Below, one piece after another: positions 1 through 7,811 of a stretch of 57,429 bases of DNA. A program made the translations under genes and the position numbers. The first letter of the stretch is position 1. Every line of letters begins with the position of its first letter. The DNA comes from Fictibacillus phosphorivorans. GTDB lineage: Bacteria > Bacillota > Bacilli > Bacillales > Fictibacillaceae. Where the stretch lies: NCBI RefSeq assembly GCF_007673525.1, contig NZ_VDZU01000005.1:1-57429 (forward strand), in the 5' to 3' direction. The notes under the pieces are model-generated. The model did not search any database, was not told the origin of the DNA, and was given only the letters and a program-made list of their open reading frames with translations.

Positions 1-67
<67 letters not shown>

Positions 68-73
68 AATGAG

Positions 74-104
74 GAAGATGGATGAGAATCCATCTTCTTT
101 TTTT
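74..104 (+). terminator. rRNA operon terminator
   Basis: Perfect 10-bp stem (74-83 with 88-97, arm GAAGATGGAT) with a GAGA loop and a run of T directly after it. It ends the upstream rRNA operon. Confidence 0.93.
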
Positions 105-180
105 GTGTTTTAAAAAAGAAATAAGGTGGTTTGGCAGCCGCCAAACTTTCTATAAGGGGTCATTGGGGGATGAAGAGCTC

Positions 181-379
181 GGGGTATGGAGCTTAGATCG
201 GGCAGGGAGTACTTGTCGAGATTTAGCGAATGGCCTTTATTTTTGATTTTCGACTTAATTGAGGCTCGTTTCGACTTAATTACTCTCATTTTGACTTAAT
301 TTTGTGCATTCCGACTTAATTAGACCACGTAGATACCCCAATCCGTATGTTTTGAAGATCAGTTTCAGCCGCGAAACTC
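181..379. repeat. 21-bp-period short repeat array A with inverted ends and hairpin
   Basis: Four copies of (C/T)GACTTAATT start at 251, 272, 292 and 312, a period of 20-21 bp; the spacers are unrelated to each other. A weak fifth copy may lie near 233. The array sits between GGGGTAT (181-187) and its inverted partner ATACCCC (333-339), which continues as AATCCGTAT. Twenty-eight bases after the start of ATACCCC is an inverted repeat, AGTTTC (361-366) with GAAACT (373-378). The same architecture recurs at 6487-6687 and, less well kept, at 48720-48868. It is non-coding, because the 20-bp steps break any reading frame. Confidence 0.8.
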
Positions 380-935
380 ACCTACACCTCTCAAAATAGG
401 AAGAAGATGGCCACAGCCATCTTCCAACACGCGATATTCTTCAGCAAAAGCTTCAAAATCCATCCCACAAGCACCTCAAGCAGCTCTTACACCCAACACA
501 TAAGACAAAAATCACAAAAACAACCCTGATCTCCCCTCCAAAACTACAACTCAGCTTTCCCCATCAACACAACCCCCACACAATTACGAGGTAATCTTCT
601 TTTTATACAAGGTAACCCTGAATATATCCGTAAAACTTCGTCATAATTCCGTAGATAAAGATTTTTATCCGATTTTCAACAAAGTTACTTTACCTTACCA
701 GTTAGTACGGCTACCACACATTAAAACATCCTAAAAGCCCACTAAAACCCTCAAATCATCCAAAAATGCAACTAATTTGCCTATCCAGCACATCAATTGG
801 TTTTAAACCCCGTTACAGCGGGGATTATGGACCATGAAGACGCGAACTTGGTTTATTTTCATGAATTGAATGAAGACAAACACAACAAAGCCTTGAGATT
901 CATACATTTTATAGAGTATCCAAAATAATCTGAAT
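380..935. other. Gene-free interval upstream of csfB
   Basis: No open reading frame with a credible ribosome-binding site is seen on either strand. The interval holds a strong hairpin (GAAGATGGC at 403-411 with GCCATCTTC at 416-424) whose arms resemble the rRNA terminator at 74-97 but which lacks a T run on this strand. A smaller CCCCG/CGGGG hairpin lies at 808-823. The rest is AT-rich and C-biased, with no feature I recognise. Confidence 0.6.
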
Positions 936-939
936 TAAC

Positions 940-969
940 GTATATGAATATATTAATCTGGCAACAATG
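940..969 (+). promoter_or_regulatory. sigma-F promoter of csfB
   Basis: GTATA at 940-944, a 15-bp spacer, then GGCAACAATG at 960-969. This fits the forespore sigma-F consensus GYATA-N15/16-GGNNANAHTR at every defined position. It lies just upstream of csfB, which is a sigma-F gene in B. subtilis. Confidence 0.85.
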
Positions 970-989
970 GCAATTATGGAGGTGGAAGA

Positions 990-1184
990 ATGAAAGCGAC
1001 ACGACAGTACGGGGAAATTTGTATGGTATGTGAAGAGAAGAAAGATCGAGGGTTACACATTCTTCATCAGTTTATTTGCCAAGAATGTGAACATAAAATC
1101 CTAACTGCGAAAACCAATGACGAATATTATAAACATTATTTATCCCAACTAAGAAAATTAAAGTTAGTAAACGCGTCTTCCTAA
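990..1184 (+). CDS. csfB: CsfB/Gin, anti-sigma-G factor
   Basis: This 64-residue protein has the length of B. subtilis CsfB (Gin) and shows its two zinc-type cysteine pairs, C11-x2-C14 and C30-x2-C33, with the RGLHI...FICQEC core between them. Gin is a small zinc protein that binds sigma-G (and sigma-E) in the forespore and keeps late sporulation genes off until engulfment is complete. The ATG follows an AGGTGG-type ribosome-binding site. A sigma-F promoter sits directly upstream and a terminator directly downstream, so the gene is a single transcription unit, as in B. subtilis, where it also follows an rRNA operon. Confidence 0.93.
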   Translation: MKATRQYGEICMVCEEKKDRGLHILHQFICQECEHKILTAKTNDEYYKHYLSQLRKLKLVNASS

Positions 1185-1187
1185 GAA

Positions 1188-1215
1188 AACAGGCTATTCA
1201 ACAGCCTGTTTTTTT
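1188..1215 (+). terminator. csfB terminator
   Basis: AACAGGCT (1188-1195) pairs with AGCCTGTT (1203-1210) across a 7-nt loop, followed by T's. Confidence 0.9.
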
Positions 1216-1305
1216 GTTGCTGTAAATTCGTAGGATGGGAATCTGTGATAGAATAAAGATAGTAATTGAAGTAAAAAAACGTTTGAAAAACAAAGGGTTT
1301 TTGTA

Positions 1306-2730
1306 ATGAAAAAAGCACCGCTATATGAAGCGTTAATCAATCATAGTCGTACAAATAAATGGTCATTTCATGTGCCGGGACATAAGAATGGACATATTTT
1401 TGAAGAGAAGGCTAGAGCCTATTTTCAATCTGTATTACCGTTAGATGTTACGGAGCTTTCAGGACTAGATGACCTGCATCACCCAGAAGGTGTGATCTCA
1501 GAATCGCAGCAGCTTTTGGCTGACTACTACAAAGTTAAACAAAGCTTTTTTTTAGTAAATGGAAGCACTTGTGGAAATCACGCCATGATCCTTTCATCAT
1601 TTAACGATGATGATATTGTACTCGTACAACGGAATTGTCATAAATCCGTGTTGAATGGATTAGAGTTGGCTGGTGTTACTCCAGTTTTTCTTCATACCGA
1701 AATGGATAAAGAGGGCGGATATCCATTAGGTGTGGATCTGCAAACCATCAAACAAACGGTTGAGGATCATCCCAATGTAAAAGGGATTATACTAACTAAC
1801 CCTACGTATTATGGAATGCAGCAAGACATTCAAGCAATTGCTGATTTTATTCATAGTGTTGGTGGTGTTGTCTTAGTTGATGAAGCCCATGGAGCACATT
1901 TCGGATTAAAGAATATGCCAACCAGCTCGATACATAAAGGGGCAGACATGGTTGTGCAATCTGCGCATAAGACTCTACCGGCTCTAACGATGGGCGCTTA
2001 TTTACATGTGAACAGTGAACGAGTAGATATCCACCGTCTAAAGCATGCTCTGCAGTTGGTACAGTCTAGCTCTCCATCCTATCTGATCATGGCTTCACTT
2101 GATCTTAGCCGACTATACCTTGAAAATTTGCGCAACGATGAAATCAATCTTATCTTGTCTCAAAGTGAAGATATGAGAAAGTATATAGATTCACTTCCTC
2201 ATCTCAAAGTAATGAAAGCTCCAGATCGATATGAGGTTGATCCATTAAAGATTACTGTTCAGTCTGATAGGGAATTATCCGGGTATGAGCTTCAGGAGCT
2301 GTTTGAAAAAGAAGGGCTTTTTACAGAGTTAGCAGACGACCGAAATGTTTTGTTCGTATTGCCGCTCGGTCAATTGAACAATACGAAGGATTTACAAAAG
2401 GTGCTTAAAAAAGTAGCCGATCAACTTCCTCGTTATAATAAAAGAGAACGAACAGAACAATCTCTAACGGATGTTATGCAAGTGAGCAGTTTATCACTAT
2501 CGTATAGAGAAATGAGAGGTTTACAAGCTAAACCTCAGTCGATGATGGATTCAGAAGGACAGATAGCAGCAGAAGCCGTTATTCCTTATCCTCCAGGAAT
2601 TCCGCTCGTCGCAAAAGGAGAACAAATTACTTCGAAACATATAGATGAGTATTCTTCCTTAAAAAAGAAGGGTGCTCGGTTCCAAGGAATTACCGAGGAC
2701 CATTTGATATATGTTTTTGATCATAGGTAA
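1306..2730 (+). CDS. yaaO: Orn/Lys/Arg-type PLP decarboxylase YaaO
   Basis: A 474-residue fold-type I PLP enzyme of the Orn/Lys/Arg decarboxylase family (B. subtilis YaaO, about 480 aa). VDEAHGAHFG at 191-200 carries the aspartate that contacts the PLP ring nitrogen, and SAHKTLPALTMGA puts the Schiff-base lysine at K222. FHVPGHKNG near residue 21 is the family N-terminal signature. The exact substrate (arginine, lysine or ornithine) cannot be read from the sequence. A possible extended -10 (TGATAGAAT at 1246-1254) precedes it, without a clear -35. The gene heads a tightly spaced operon running into tmk. Confidence 0.88.
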   Translation: MKKAPLYEALINHSRTNKWSFHVPGHKNGHIFEEKARAYFQSVLPLDVTELSGLDDLHHPEGVISESQQLLADYYKVKQSFFLVNGSTCGNHAMILSSFNDDDIVLVQRNCHKSVLNGLELAGVTPVFLHTEMDKEGGYPLGVDLQTIKQTVEDHPNVKGIILTNPTYYGMQQDIQAIADFIHSVGGVVLVDEAHGAHFGLKNMPTSSIHKGADMVVQSAHKTLPALTMGAYLHVNSERVDIHRLKHALQLVQSSSPSYLIMASLDLSRLYLENLRNDEINLILSQSEDMRKYIDSLPHLKVMKAPDRYEVDPLKITVQSDRELSGYELQELFEKEGLFTELADDRNVLFVLPLGQLNNTKDLQKVLKKVADQLPRYNKRERTEQSLTDVMQVSSLSLSYREMRGLQAKPQSMMDSEGQIAAEAVIPYPPGIPLVAKGEQITSKHIDEYSSLKKKGARFQGITEDHLIYVFDHR

Positions 2731-2742
2731 GGGGCAGTAATC

Positions 2743-3387
2743 GTGAAAGGTTTATTTATTACACTAGAAGGGCCGGACGGGTCAGGAAAAACAACACAAA
2801 TTACGAAGGTTGCTGAGTATTTACGAAAGCACGAGGTGGATTTTATCCAAACGCGTGAACCAGGTGGTACCAATATCAGCGATAAGATACGATCGCTTGT
2901 CTTAGATCCAGAGCATAAAGAAATGCATGATCTTACAGAAGTTCTACTCTACGCGGCTTCGCGTGCACAGCATGTACATGAAAAGATTATTCCTGCATTA
3001 GAAGAAGGAAAAGTCGTACTCTGTGATCGATTTGTTGATGCGTCGCTTGCCTACCAAGGGTTTGGTCTTGGTGTGGGTGAAGAACGTGTGCTGCAAGTTA
3101 ACAACATTGCTACGAGTGGACTTGTACCGGATCGCAGCTATTTTGTAGATGTTTCTCCGCAAATTGGAAAAGAGCGAATGAAAGCTCGCTATGGGACAGA
3201 GAACTTAGACCGAATCGAACAGAAAGATCTTTCTTATCATGAACGAGTGAGAGAAGGATTTGCTCAAATCTTTTCAAGACAAGCTGAACGGATCGTTCGA
3301 ATTAATGGTGAACAGAGTCCTGATGCTGTGTTTGAAGAAATCGTAAAGGATTTAGATCAACTTTTATCGAATCATAAGAAAAAGTAG
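2743..3387 (+). CDS. tmk: Thymidylate kinase
   Basis: Phosphorylates dTMP to dTDP with ATP, an essential step of dTTP synthesis. The 214-residue product has the P-loop EGPDGSGKTT at 9-18, the TREPGGT substrate motif (dTMP binding) and the DRFVDASLAYQG motif, all typical of bacterial Tmk. The start is GTG at 2743, preceded by AAGGGG; no better ATG exists before the P-loop. It lies 12 bp after yaaO and 15 bp before darA, with holB downstream, the usual tmk-darA-yaaR-holB group of Firmicutes. Confidence 0.96.
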   Translation: MKGLFITLEGPDGSGKTTQITKVAEYLRKHEVDFIQTREPGGTNISDKIRSLVLDPEHKEMHDLTEVLLYAASRAQHVHEKIIPALEEGKVVLCDRFVDASLAYQGFGLGVGEERVLQVNNIATSGLVPDRSYFVDVSPQIGKERMKARYGTENLDRIEQKDLSYHERVREGFAQIFSRQAERIVRINGEQSPDAVFEEIVKDLDQLLSNHKKK

Positions 3388-3402
3388 AGAGGGGCATTTG
3401 CC

Positions 3403-3732
3403 ATGAAAATGATTATAGCCGTTGTTCAAGATAAAGACAGCAACCGATTGCAAGATGCGCTTGTTGATAAAAACTACCGTGCTACAAAACTCGCGACAAC
3501 AGGAGGATTTTTGAAAGCAGGGAACACAACGTTTATGATTGGTGTGGAAGATGCTCAAATCAATGATGTTATGGAGATTATTCGGGAGAACTGCAAGAGC
3601 CGTAATCAGATGGTGGCACCTGTTTCACCGATGGGAGGCAATGCAGATGCTTATGTGCCATACCCGGTTGAAGTTGAAGTAGGGGGCGCGACAGTATTTG
3701 TTCTGCCCGTTGAAAGCTTTCAGCAATTTTAA
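3403..3732 (+). CDS. darA: DarA, PII-like c-di-AMP receptor
   Basis: This 109-residue protein matches YaaQ/DarA, a trimeric PII-like protein that binds cyclic di-AMP. It begins with MKMIIAVVQDKDS and carries the GGFLKAGNTTFMIG and VPYPVEVEVGGATVFVLPV segments of the family. Its downstream targets are not fully known, so the role is signal reception rather than catalysis. It has a good GAGAGGGG ribosome-binding site and is co-transcribed with tmk, yaaR and holB, a conserved arrangement. Confidence 0.93.
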   Translation: MKMIIAVVQDKDSNRLQDALVDKNYRATKLATTGGFLKAGNTTFMIGVEDAQINDVMEIIRENCKSRNQMVAPVSPMGGNADAYVPYPVEVEVGGATVFVLPVESFQQF

Positions 3733-3751
3733 ATAAATTTGAGGGGTTATT

Positions 3752-4192
3752 ATGAAAATTGGCCAAGATATAAGACCCATTCTGGATACGAAGCAGAACG
3801 ATGGAAAGATCGGTAAAAAACCATCTCTATCATTTGGTGAAGCTGTATCCAAACAAAGTGAGAAATTACATTCCGAACAGTTAACAAGACTGTTAGGTGA
3901 TATAGAGAATCAAGGCAAGAGACTGCTTCAATCACAAACGGTACGAGATCTGCAGCTGTATAAAAACTTGGTTCAACGCTTCGTAAAAGAAGCTGTTGAT
4001 TTCGGTATGCAACTTAAGCAGAACAAAAGCTGGAACGAACAAGGGAGATCACGGACCCTCAAACTTGTAAAAGAAGTAGATGAACATTTGATTCAGCTGA
4101 CCGAAGCTGTTCTTAGCCAAGAGAAAGATTCGATTACTTTGCTTGATAGAATCGGAGAAATTAAAGGTTTGTTAGTTAATTTATATACGTAG
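3752..4192 (+). CDS. yaaR: YaaR family protein (DUF327)
   Basis: A 146-residue protein of the DUF327 (YaaR) family, as judged by length, position between darA and holB, and the helical, charged sequence ending in LDRIGEIKGLLVNLYT. No enzyme motif, signal peptide or membrane segment is visible. The body is predicted to be mostly alpha-helical (LQLYKNLVQRFVKEAVDFG). Function is unknown. The start ATG at 3752 has a GAGGGG site. Confidence 0.85.
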   Translation: MKIGQDIRPILDTKQNDGKIGKKPSLSFGEAVSKQSEKLHSEQLTRLLGDIENQGKRLLQSQTVRDLQLYKNLVQRFVKEAVDFGMQLKQNKSWNEQGRSRTLKLVKEVDEHLIQLTEAVLSQEKDSITLLDRIGEIKGLLVNLYT

Positions 4193-4206
4193 TAGGTGAG
4201 TAAGAT

Positions 4207-5196
4207 ATGGTGAGCTGGGAAGAGTGCAGCAAAACACAGCCCCGTGTTGTGAAATTATTAAAAAACAGTATACGAAAACAGCGCCTTGCTCATGCATATA
4301 TTTTTGAAGGGGCACATGGAACAGGAAAGATGGCGACTGCAACGGTTCTTGCTAAAACGTTTCTTTGCAGAAACAGTGAGGATGGAAACCCTTGTGAAAG
4401 CTGTCCGAACTGCAAGAGGATCACATCTGGCAACCATCCTGATGTACATATCATCACACCAGATGGCCAGAACATTAAGATCGATCAAATAAGAGGACTT
4501 CAAAAAGAGTTTGCTTATAGTGGGATGGAGTCATCGAAAAAGGTATACATCATCGAGCATGCCGATAAGATGACCGTTCAGGCGGCAAACAGCCTTTTAA
4601 AGTTTTTAGAAGAGCCGGGAAATGATACGATTGCTCTTCTTTTAACAGAACAGGTTCATCGTTTGCTCGATACGATTCGTTCAAGGGCACAGACATTAAC
4701 CTTTTCACCCCTTCCCCCGCAAGGGATTTTGGAGAAATTACTACATGAAGATATACCAAAACCTGTAGCTATGTTAGCGTCCTCTTTGACTTCGGATTAT
4801 GCGGAAGCACTCGAAATTTGTAGGGAAGAGTGGTTTGCACAAGCAAGAGCCAAAGTGATACAATTAACGGAGGACTTGAGGCTCCGGCCTGATTACTGTC
4901 TTGTTGTACTGCAAGATCAGTATTTAAGTTTTTTTAAAGAAAAAGATCAGTTACGTTTAGCTTTAAACCTACTTTTGATCTGGTATCGAGATCTTTTATC
5001 TATACATTTATCAAACTCGGAAAACGTTGTGTTTTTCGATCAGCTTCAAGCATTAAAGCAGCAGGCTCTTCACACTTCGCAAAAAAAGACGGGTGAAGCC
5101 CTGCAAGCGATACTGACTGCTCAAGCTAGACTCAGGAGCAACGTCAGCCCCTTGATGGTGATGGAGCAGTTGGTTTTACGATTACGGGAGGGATAA
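4207..5196 (+). CDS. holB: DNA polymerase III delta' subunit
   Basis: Clamp-loader subunit that, with delta and tau/gamma, opens the beta sliding clamp. The 329-residue product has the AAA+ N-terminal domain with GAHGTGKMA in place of a canonical P-loop. The usual Ser/Thr after the lysine is Met, as in B. subtilis HolB, so this subunit probably does not hydrolyse ATP. A four-cysteine zinc module (CRNSEDGNPCESCPNC) follows at about 50-65, and the NSLLKFLEEP motif is present. It starts 14 bp after yaaR and ends 4 bp before ricT, implying co-translation. Confidence 0.94.
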   Translation: MVSWEECSKTQPRVVKLLKNSIRKQRLAHAYIFEGAHGTGKMATATVLAKTFLCRNSEDGNPCESCPNCKRITSGNHPDVHIITPDGQNIKIDQIRGLQKEFAYSGMESSKKVYIIEHADKMTVQAANSLLKFLEEPGNDTIALLLTEQVHRLLDTIRSRAQTLTFSPLPPQGILEKLLHEDIPKPVAMLASSLTSDYAEALEICREEWFAQARAKVIQLTEDLRLRPDYCLVVLQDQYLSFFKEKDQLRLALNLLLIWYRDLLSIHLSNSENVVFFDQLQALKQQALHTSQKKTGEALQAILTAQARLRSNVSPLMVMEQLVLRLREG

Positions 5197-5200
5197 AACC

Positions 5201-6031
5201 TTGTATGAGGTAGTGGGAATCCGCTTTAAAAAAGCGGGTAAAGTATATTATTTCGACCCCGGCGACCTTGAAGTGAAAAAAGACGCGTTTGTCATTGTGG
5301 AAACGGCGCGTGGAATAGAATATGGCAAGGTAGTTATCGATAAGAAACTAGTCGGGGAGAATGATGTTGTTCTTCCTTTAAAAAAGGTCGTTCGGCTCGC
5401 GACACAGAAAGACATTTTGTCTGTAGAAGAAAATAAAGCAGCCGCTAAGGAAGCGTTTCAAAGTTGTGAGGAAAAAATCATCGAACATAAGCTGGACATG
5501 AAGCTTGTCGATGTCGAATATACGTTTGATCGAAACAAGATTATCTTTTATTTCACAGCAGACGGAAGAATCGATTTCCGGGAGTTGGTCAAAGATCTGG
5601 CTTCTATCTTCCGTACTAGAATTGAACTCAGGCAGATTGGTGTTAGGGACGAGGCGAAGATGCTGGGCGGAATTGGTCCGTGTGGACGAATGCTTTGCTG
5701 TTCAACATTCCTTGGAGATTTTGAGCCCGTCTCGATCAAGATGGCAAAAGATCAGAACCTTTCATTAAATCCTGCGAAAATTTCAGGGCTTTGCGGCCGT
5801 TTGATGTGTTGTTTGAAGTATGAGAACGACTATTATGAAGAAGCTAAAGAAGAAATGCCTGATGTTGGTGAAGAGATTATGACCCCTCATGGTGTTGGTC
5901 GCGTTGTCGGCTTGAACTTGCTAGAGAAGGTCATCCAAGTGAACATTCCAGCTATGGAAAGAACGACAGAGTTCACTTTGGACGAGCTCGCTGGTAAGAG
6001 AGAGGAATTATTCAGTCAGGCCACAGAGTAA
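5201..6031 (+). CDS. ricT: RicT (YaaT), Fe-S component of the RicAFT/Y complex
   Basis: A 276-residue PSP1-domain protein nearly superimposable on B. subtilis YaaT/RicT. With RicA and RicF it forms an [4Fe-4S]-containing complex that assists RNase Y in mRNA maturation and is needed for sporulation, competence and biofilm formation. The cysteine-rich signatures GPCGRMLCC and GLCGRLMCC are intact. The start is TTG at 5201: the family begins MY(E/N)VVG, and GGGAGGG lies at the right distance. No ATG is available before conserved sequence. Confidence 0.94.
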   Translation: MYEVVGIRFKKAGKVYYFDPGDLEVKKDAFVIVETARGIEYGKVVIDKKLVGENDVVLPLKKVVRLATQKDILSVEENKAAAKEAFQSCEEKIIEHKLDMKLVDVEYTFDRNKIIFYFTADGRIDFRELVKDLASIFRTRIELRQIGVRDEAKMLGGIGPCGRMLCCSTFLGDFEPVSIKMAKDQNLSLNPAKISGLCGRLMCCLKYENDYYEEAKEEMPDVGEEIMTPHGVGRVVGLNLLEKVIQVNIPAMERTTEFTLDELAGKREELFSQATE

Positions 6032-6046
6032 AAAGAGGTGGAATTC

Positions 6047-6400
6047 GTGGAAAAGAAAACAATATTTTCCCGCGTAGTACAGATGGAAGAGCAAATCACG
6101 GTGCTGTCAAAGCAACTGGAAGATTTCAAGACTCATTTGGCTGCACTAATTGAAGAAAACCACCATCTCGTGATGGAAAATGAAAATCTGCGAAACAAGC
6201 TGAATGCCGATCAAAAGCGGAGTTCTGTTAAAAAGTCTGTAGCCTCTAAAGCCAAGAAAGAACCTACCGATATCGGTGAAGGTTATGATAACCTGGCGCG
6301 TCTCTACCAAGAAGGATTCCACATCTGCAACCTTCATTACGGCAGTGTACGTTCAGAGGGAGATTGTTTGTTTTGTCTTTCATTTTTAAATAAGAAATAA
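6047..6400 (+). CDS. yabA: YabA, replication initiation control protein
   Basis: YabA restrains replication by bridging DnaA and the DnaN clamp. The 117-residue product has an N-terminal coiled coil (about 1-60) and the conserved C-terminal zinc-type domain with DIGEGYDNLARLYQEGFHIC, CLFC and SFLNKK. I use the GTG at 6047, giving MEKKTIFSRV as in the B. subtilis start MDKKELFDTV. It is preceded by AGAGGTGG; a GTG at 6038 in the same frame is too close to that site. A terminator follows, so this is the end of the yaaO operon. Confidence 0.93.
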   Translation: MEKKTIFSRVVQMEEQITVLSKQLEDFKTHLAALIEENHHLVMENENLRNKLNADQKRSSVKKSVASKAKKEPTDIGEGYDNLARLYQEGFHICNLHYGSVRSEGDCLFCLSFLNKK

Positions 6401-6402
6401 AC

Positions 6403-6428
6403 GCCTTTCCAATTGGGAAGGCTTCTTT
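6403..6428 (+). terminator. Terminator after yabA
   Basis: GCCTTTCC (6403-6410) pairs with GGGAAGGC (6415-6422), with one wobble pair and an AATT loop, followed by a T-rich tail. Confidence 0.85.
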
Positions 6429-6486
6429 TTATATGGCAGTGTTTGTGCGGAAAGCGGCAAGTCCCTGAAAGATGAACATTCATATA

Positions 6487-6687
6487 GGGGTATACGAGGG
6501 GGAGTAGCTTGCGGAATTTGTCGACGATTGTAGACTCGTGGATAAACAGCAAAAACTTTTGGATTGAGAGCCAAATCTCGTGGATAAACGGCTGAAACTT
6601 CTGGATTGTGTCCAAAAACTTCTGGATTGAACGAGCTGAATACCCACCTAAGTATACTAATATGACCAGTTTCGGGTTCCGAAACTG
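6487..6687. repeat. 21-bp-period short repeat array B with inverted ends and hairpin
   Basis: TGGAT cores at 6539, 6560, 6581, 6602 and 6623 are spaced by exactly 21 bp. Two sub-types occur: CTCGTGGATAAAC and ACTT(C/T)TGGATTG. Left end GGGGTATAC begins at 6487; right end ATACCC begins at 6640 (one C shorter than at the other loci). Twenty-seven to 28 bases past the right end begins a perfect 9-bp stem, CAGTTTCGG (6667-6675) with CCGAAACTG (6679-6687). Coordinates and order correspond to array A almost base for base (152 against 153 bp between the two ends). The interval 6429-6781 has no gene. Confidence 0.85.
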
Positions 6688-6781
6688 TCCTATATCTTGT
6701 GAAATAGCATATCCAATGAATAATCAGTAAAAAACCAATAAAAACTCAACCTATTATATAGAAGAAAGAGAGGGAAGAGCT

Positions 6782-7531
6782 ATGAGTGATCTATTGCAAG
6801 ATGAACGGATTGATTATTTAGTACATGAAGACTTAAAAATCATACAAAGTCCCTCTGTTTTTTCTTTTTCACTAGATGCTGTGTTATTAAGCCGTTTCGC
6901 GTGGGTTCCGATTCAAAAGGGTAAGATCATTGATCTGTGCAGCGGTAATGGTGCTGTTGCTCTTTTGTTAAGCAAGCGGTCGAATGCAAAGATTACAGGA
7001 GTAGAGATTCAGGAAAGATTACACAGTATGGCAACGAGGAGTGTAGTATTAAACCATCTAGAAGAACAGATCCAGATGGACTTAGCAGATATTAAAGACG
7101 CTCCGACTACATATGGTCATGGCTCGTTTGATGCACTTACTTGTAATCCACCGTACTTTGCATCTGTACATGAAGAAGATTTTAACCAGAACGAACACCT
7201 TGCTATCGCGCGTCACGAAATTCACTGTTCGTTGGAAGATGTTATCCGTGTCAGCAGTCAGCTTGTGAAGCAAGGCGGCAAGGTTGCAATGGTTCATCGG
7301 CCGAACAGGCTTATGGAGATTTTAGCTTATATGAGAGAGTATAAACTTGAGCCAAAAAAACTGCAGCTGATCTATCCGAAAGCAGGCAGTGAAGCGAACA
7401 TGCTTTTAATAGAAGGAATGAAGAACGGTAAACCTGATCTGCACATTCTGCCTCCTGTTACGGTGTATGGGGAAGACGGTCAATACACGGAACAGTTAAA
7501 AAGGATGTTCTATGGCGAAGATGGAAAATAA
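6782..7531 (+). CDS. trmN6: tRNA1(Val) adenine-37 N6-methyltransferase (TrmN6-type, YabB)
   Basis: A 249-residue class I SAM-dependent methyltransferase. Motif I is DLCSGNGAVALLL at 51-63, and the adenine-N6 catalytic motif NPPY is at 122-125. The family (YfiC/TrmN6; YabB in B. subtilis) methylates A37 of tRNA1(Val). The substrate is inferred from the family, not shown by the sequence. ATG at 6782 follows GAGGGAAG. It overlaps yazA by 20 bp, and yazA overlaps rsmI, giving a three-gene RNA-related operon. Confidence 0.87.
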   Translation: MSDLLQDERIDYLVHEDLKIIQSPSVFSFSLDAVLLSRFAWVPIQKGKIIDLCSGNGAVALLLSKRSNAKITGVEIQERLHSMATRSVVLNHLEEQIQMDLADIKDAPTTYGHGSFDALTCNPPYFASVHEEDFNQNEHLAIARHEIHCSLEDVIRVSSQLVKQGGKVAMVHRPNRLMEILAYMREYKLEPKKLQLIYPKAGSEANMLLIEGMKNGKPDLHILPPVTVYGEDGQYTEQLKRMFYGEDGK

Positions 7532-7811
7532 TACGCACTATCTATATATCCTCGAATGTAAGGACGGAAGTTATTATACCGGGTATACGAATGATCTAGA
7601 AAAGCGCTTTAAAAAGCATGAAGAAGGAAAAGGCGCCAAGTATACGAGGGGAAGAGGACCTTTAAAGCTTGTCTTTCAACAGGCTTTTCCTACCAAACAA
7701 GAAGCGATGCGTATGGAGTTTGCTGTAAAAAAGCTAAACCGTGCTCAAAAAGAAAGAATGATAAAAGAGGGAAGTGTTTCGTATGTGGCAGCAAAAGAGC
7801 TACAGCAGTGA
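7512..7811 (+). CDS. yazA: GIY-YIG nuclease-fold protein YazA
   Basis: A 99-residue UPF0213 protein consisting of one GIY-YIG domain: YLYILECKDGSYYTGYTNDL near the N-terminus, then KRFKKHEEGKGAKYTRGRGP. Members resemble the UvrC/SLX1 nuclease domain, but a biological substrate is not established. ATG at 7512 lies inside the end of trmN6, with AAAAGGA before it; an ATG at 7521 is a weaker alternative. Its 3' end overlaps rsmI by 29 bp. Confidence 0.88.
   Translation: MAKMENNTHYLYILECKDGSYYTGYTNDLEKRFKKHEEGKGAKYTRGRGPLKLVFQQAFPTKQEAMRMEFAVKKLNRAQKERMIKEGSVSYVAAKELQQ

Noticed and set aside
241..321. CRISPR array
   Set aside because: Units are about 9-10 bp with 11-12-bp spacers, far too short for CRISPR repeats or spacers, and no cas gene is near.
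403..424. Second terminator for the rRNA operon
   Set aside because: The hairpin is strong and its arms resemble the real terminator, but no T run follows on the + strand and no gene precedes it.
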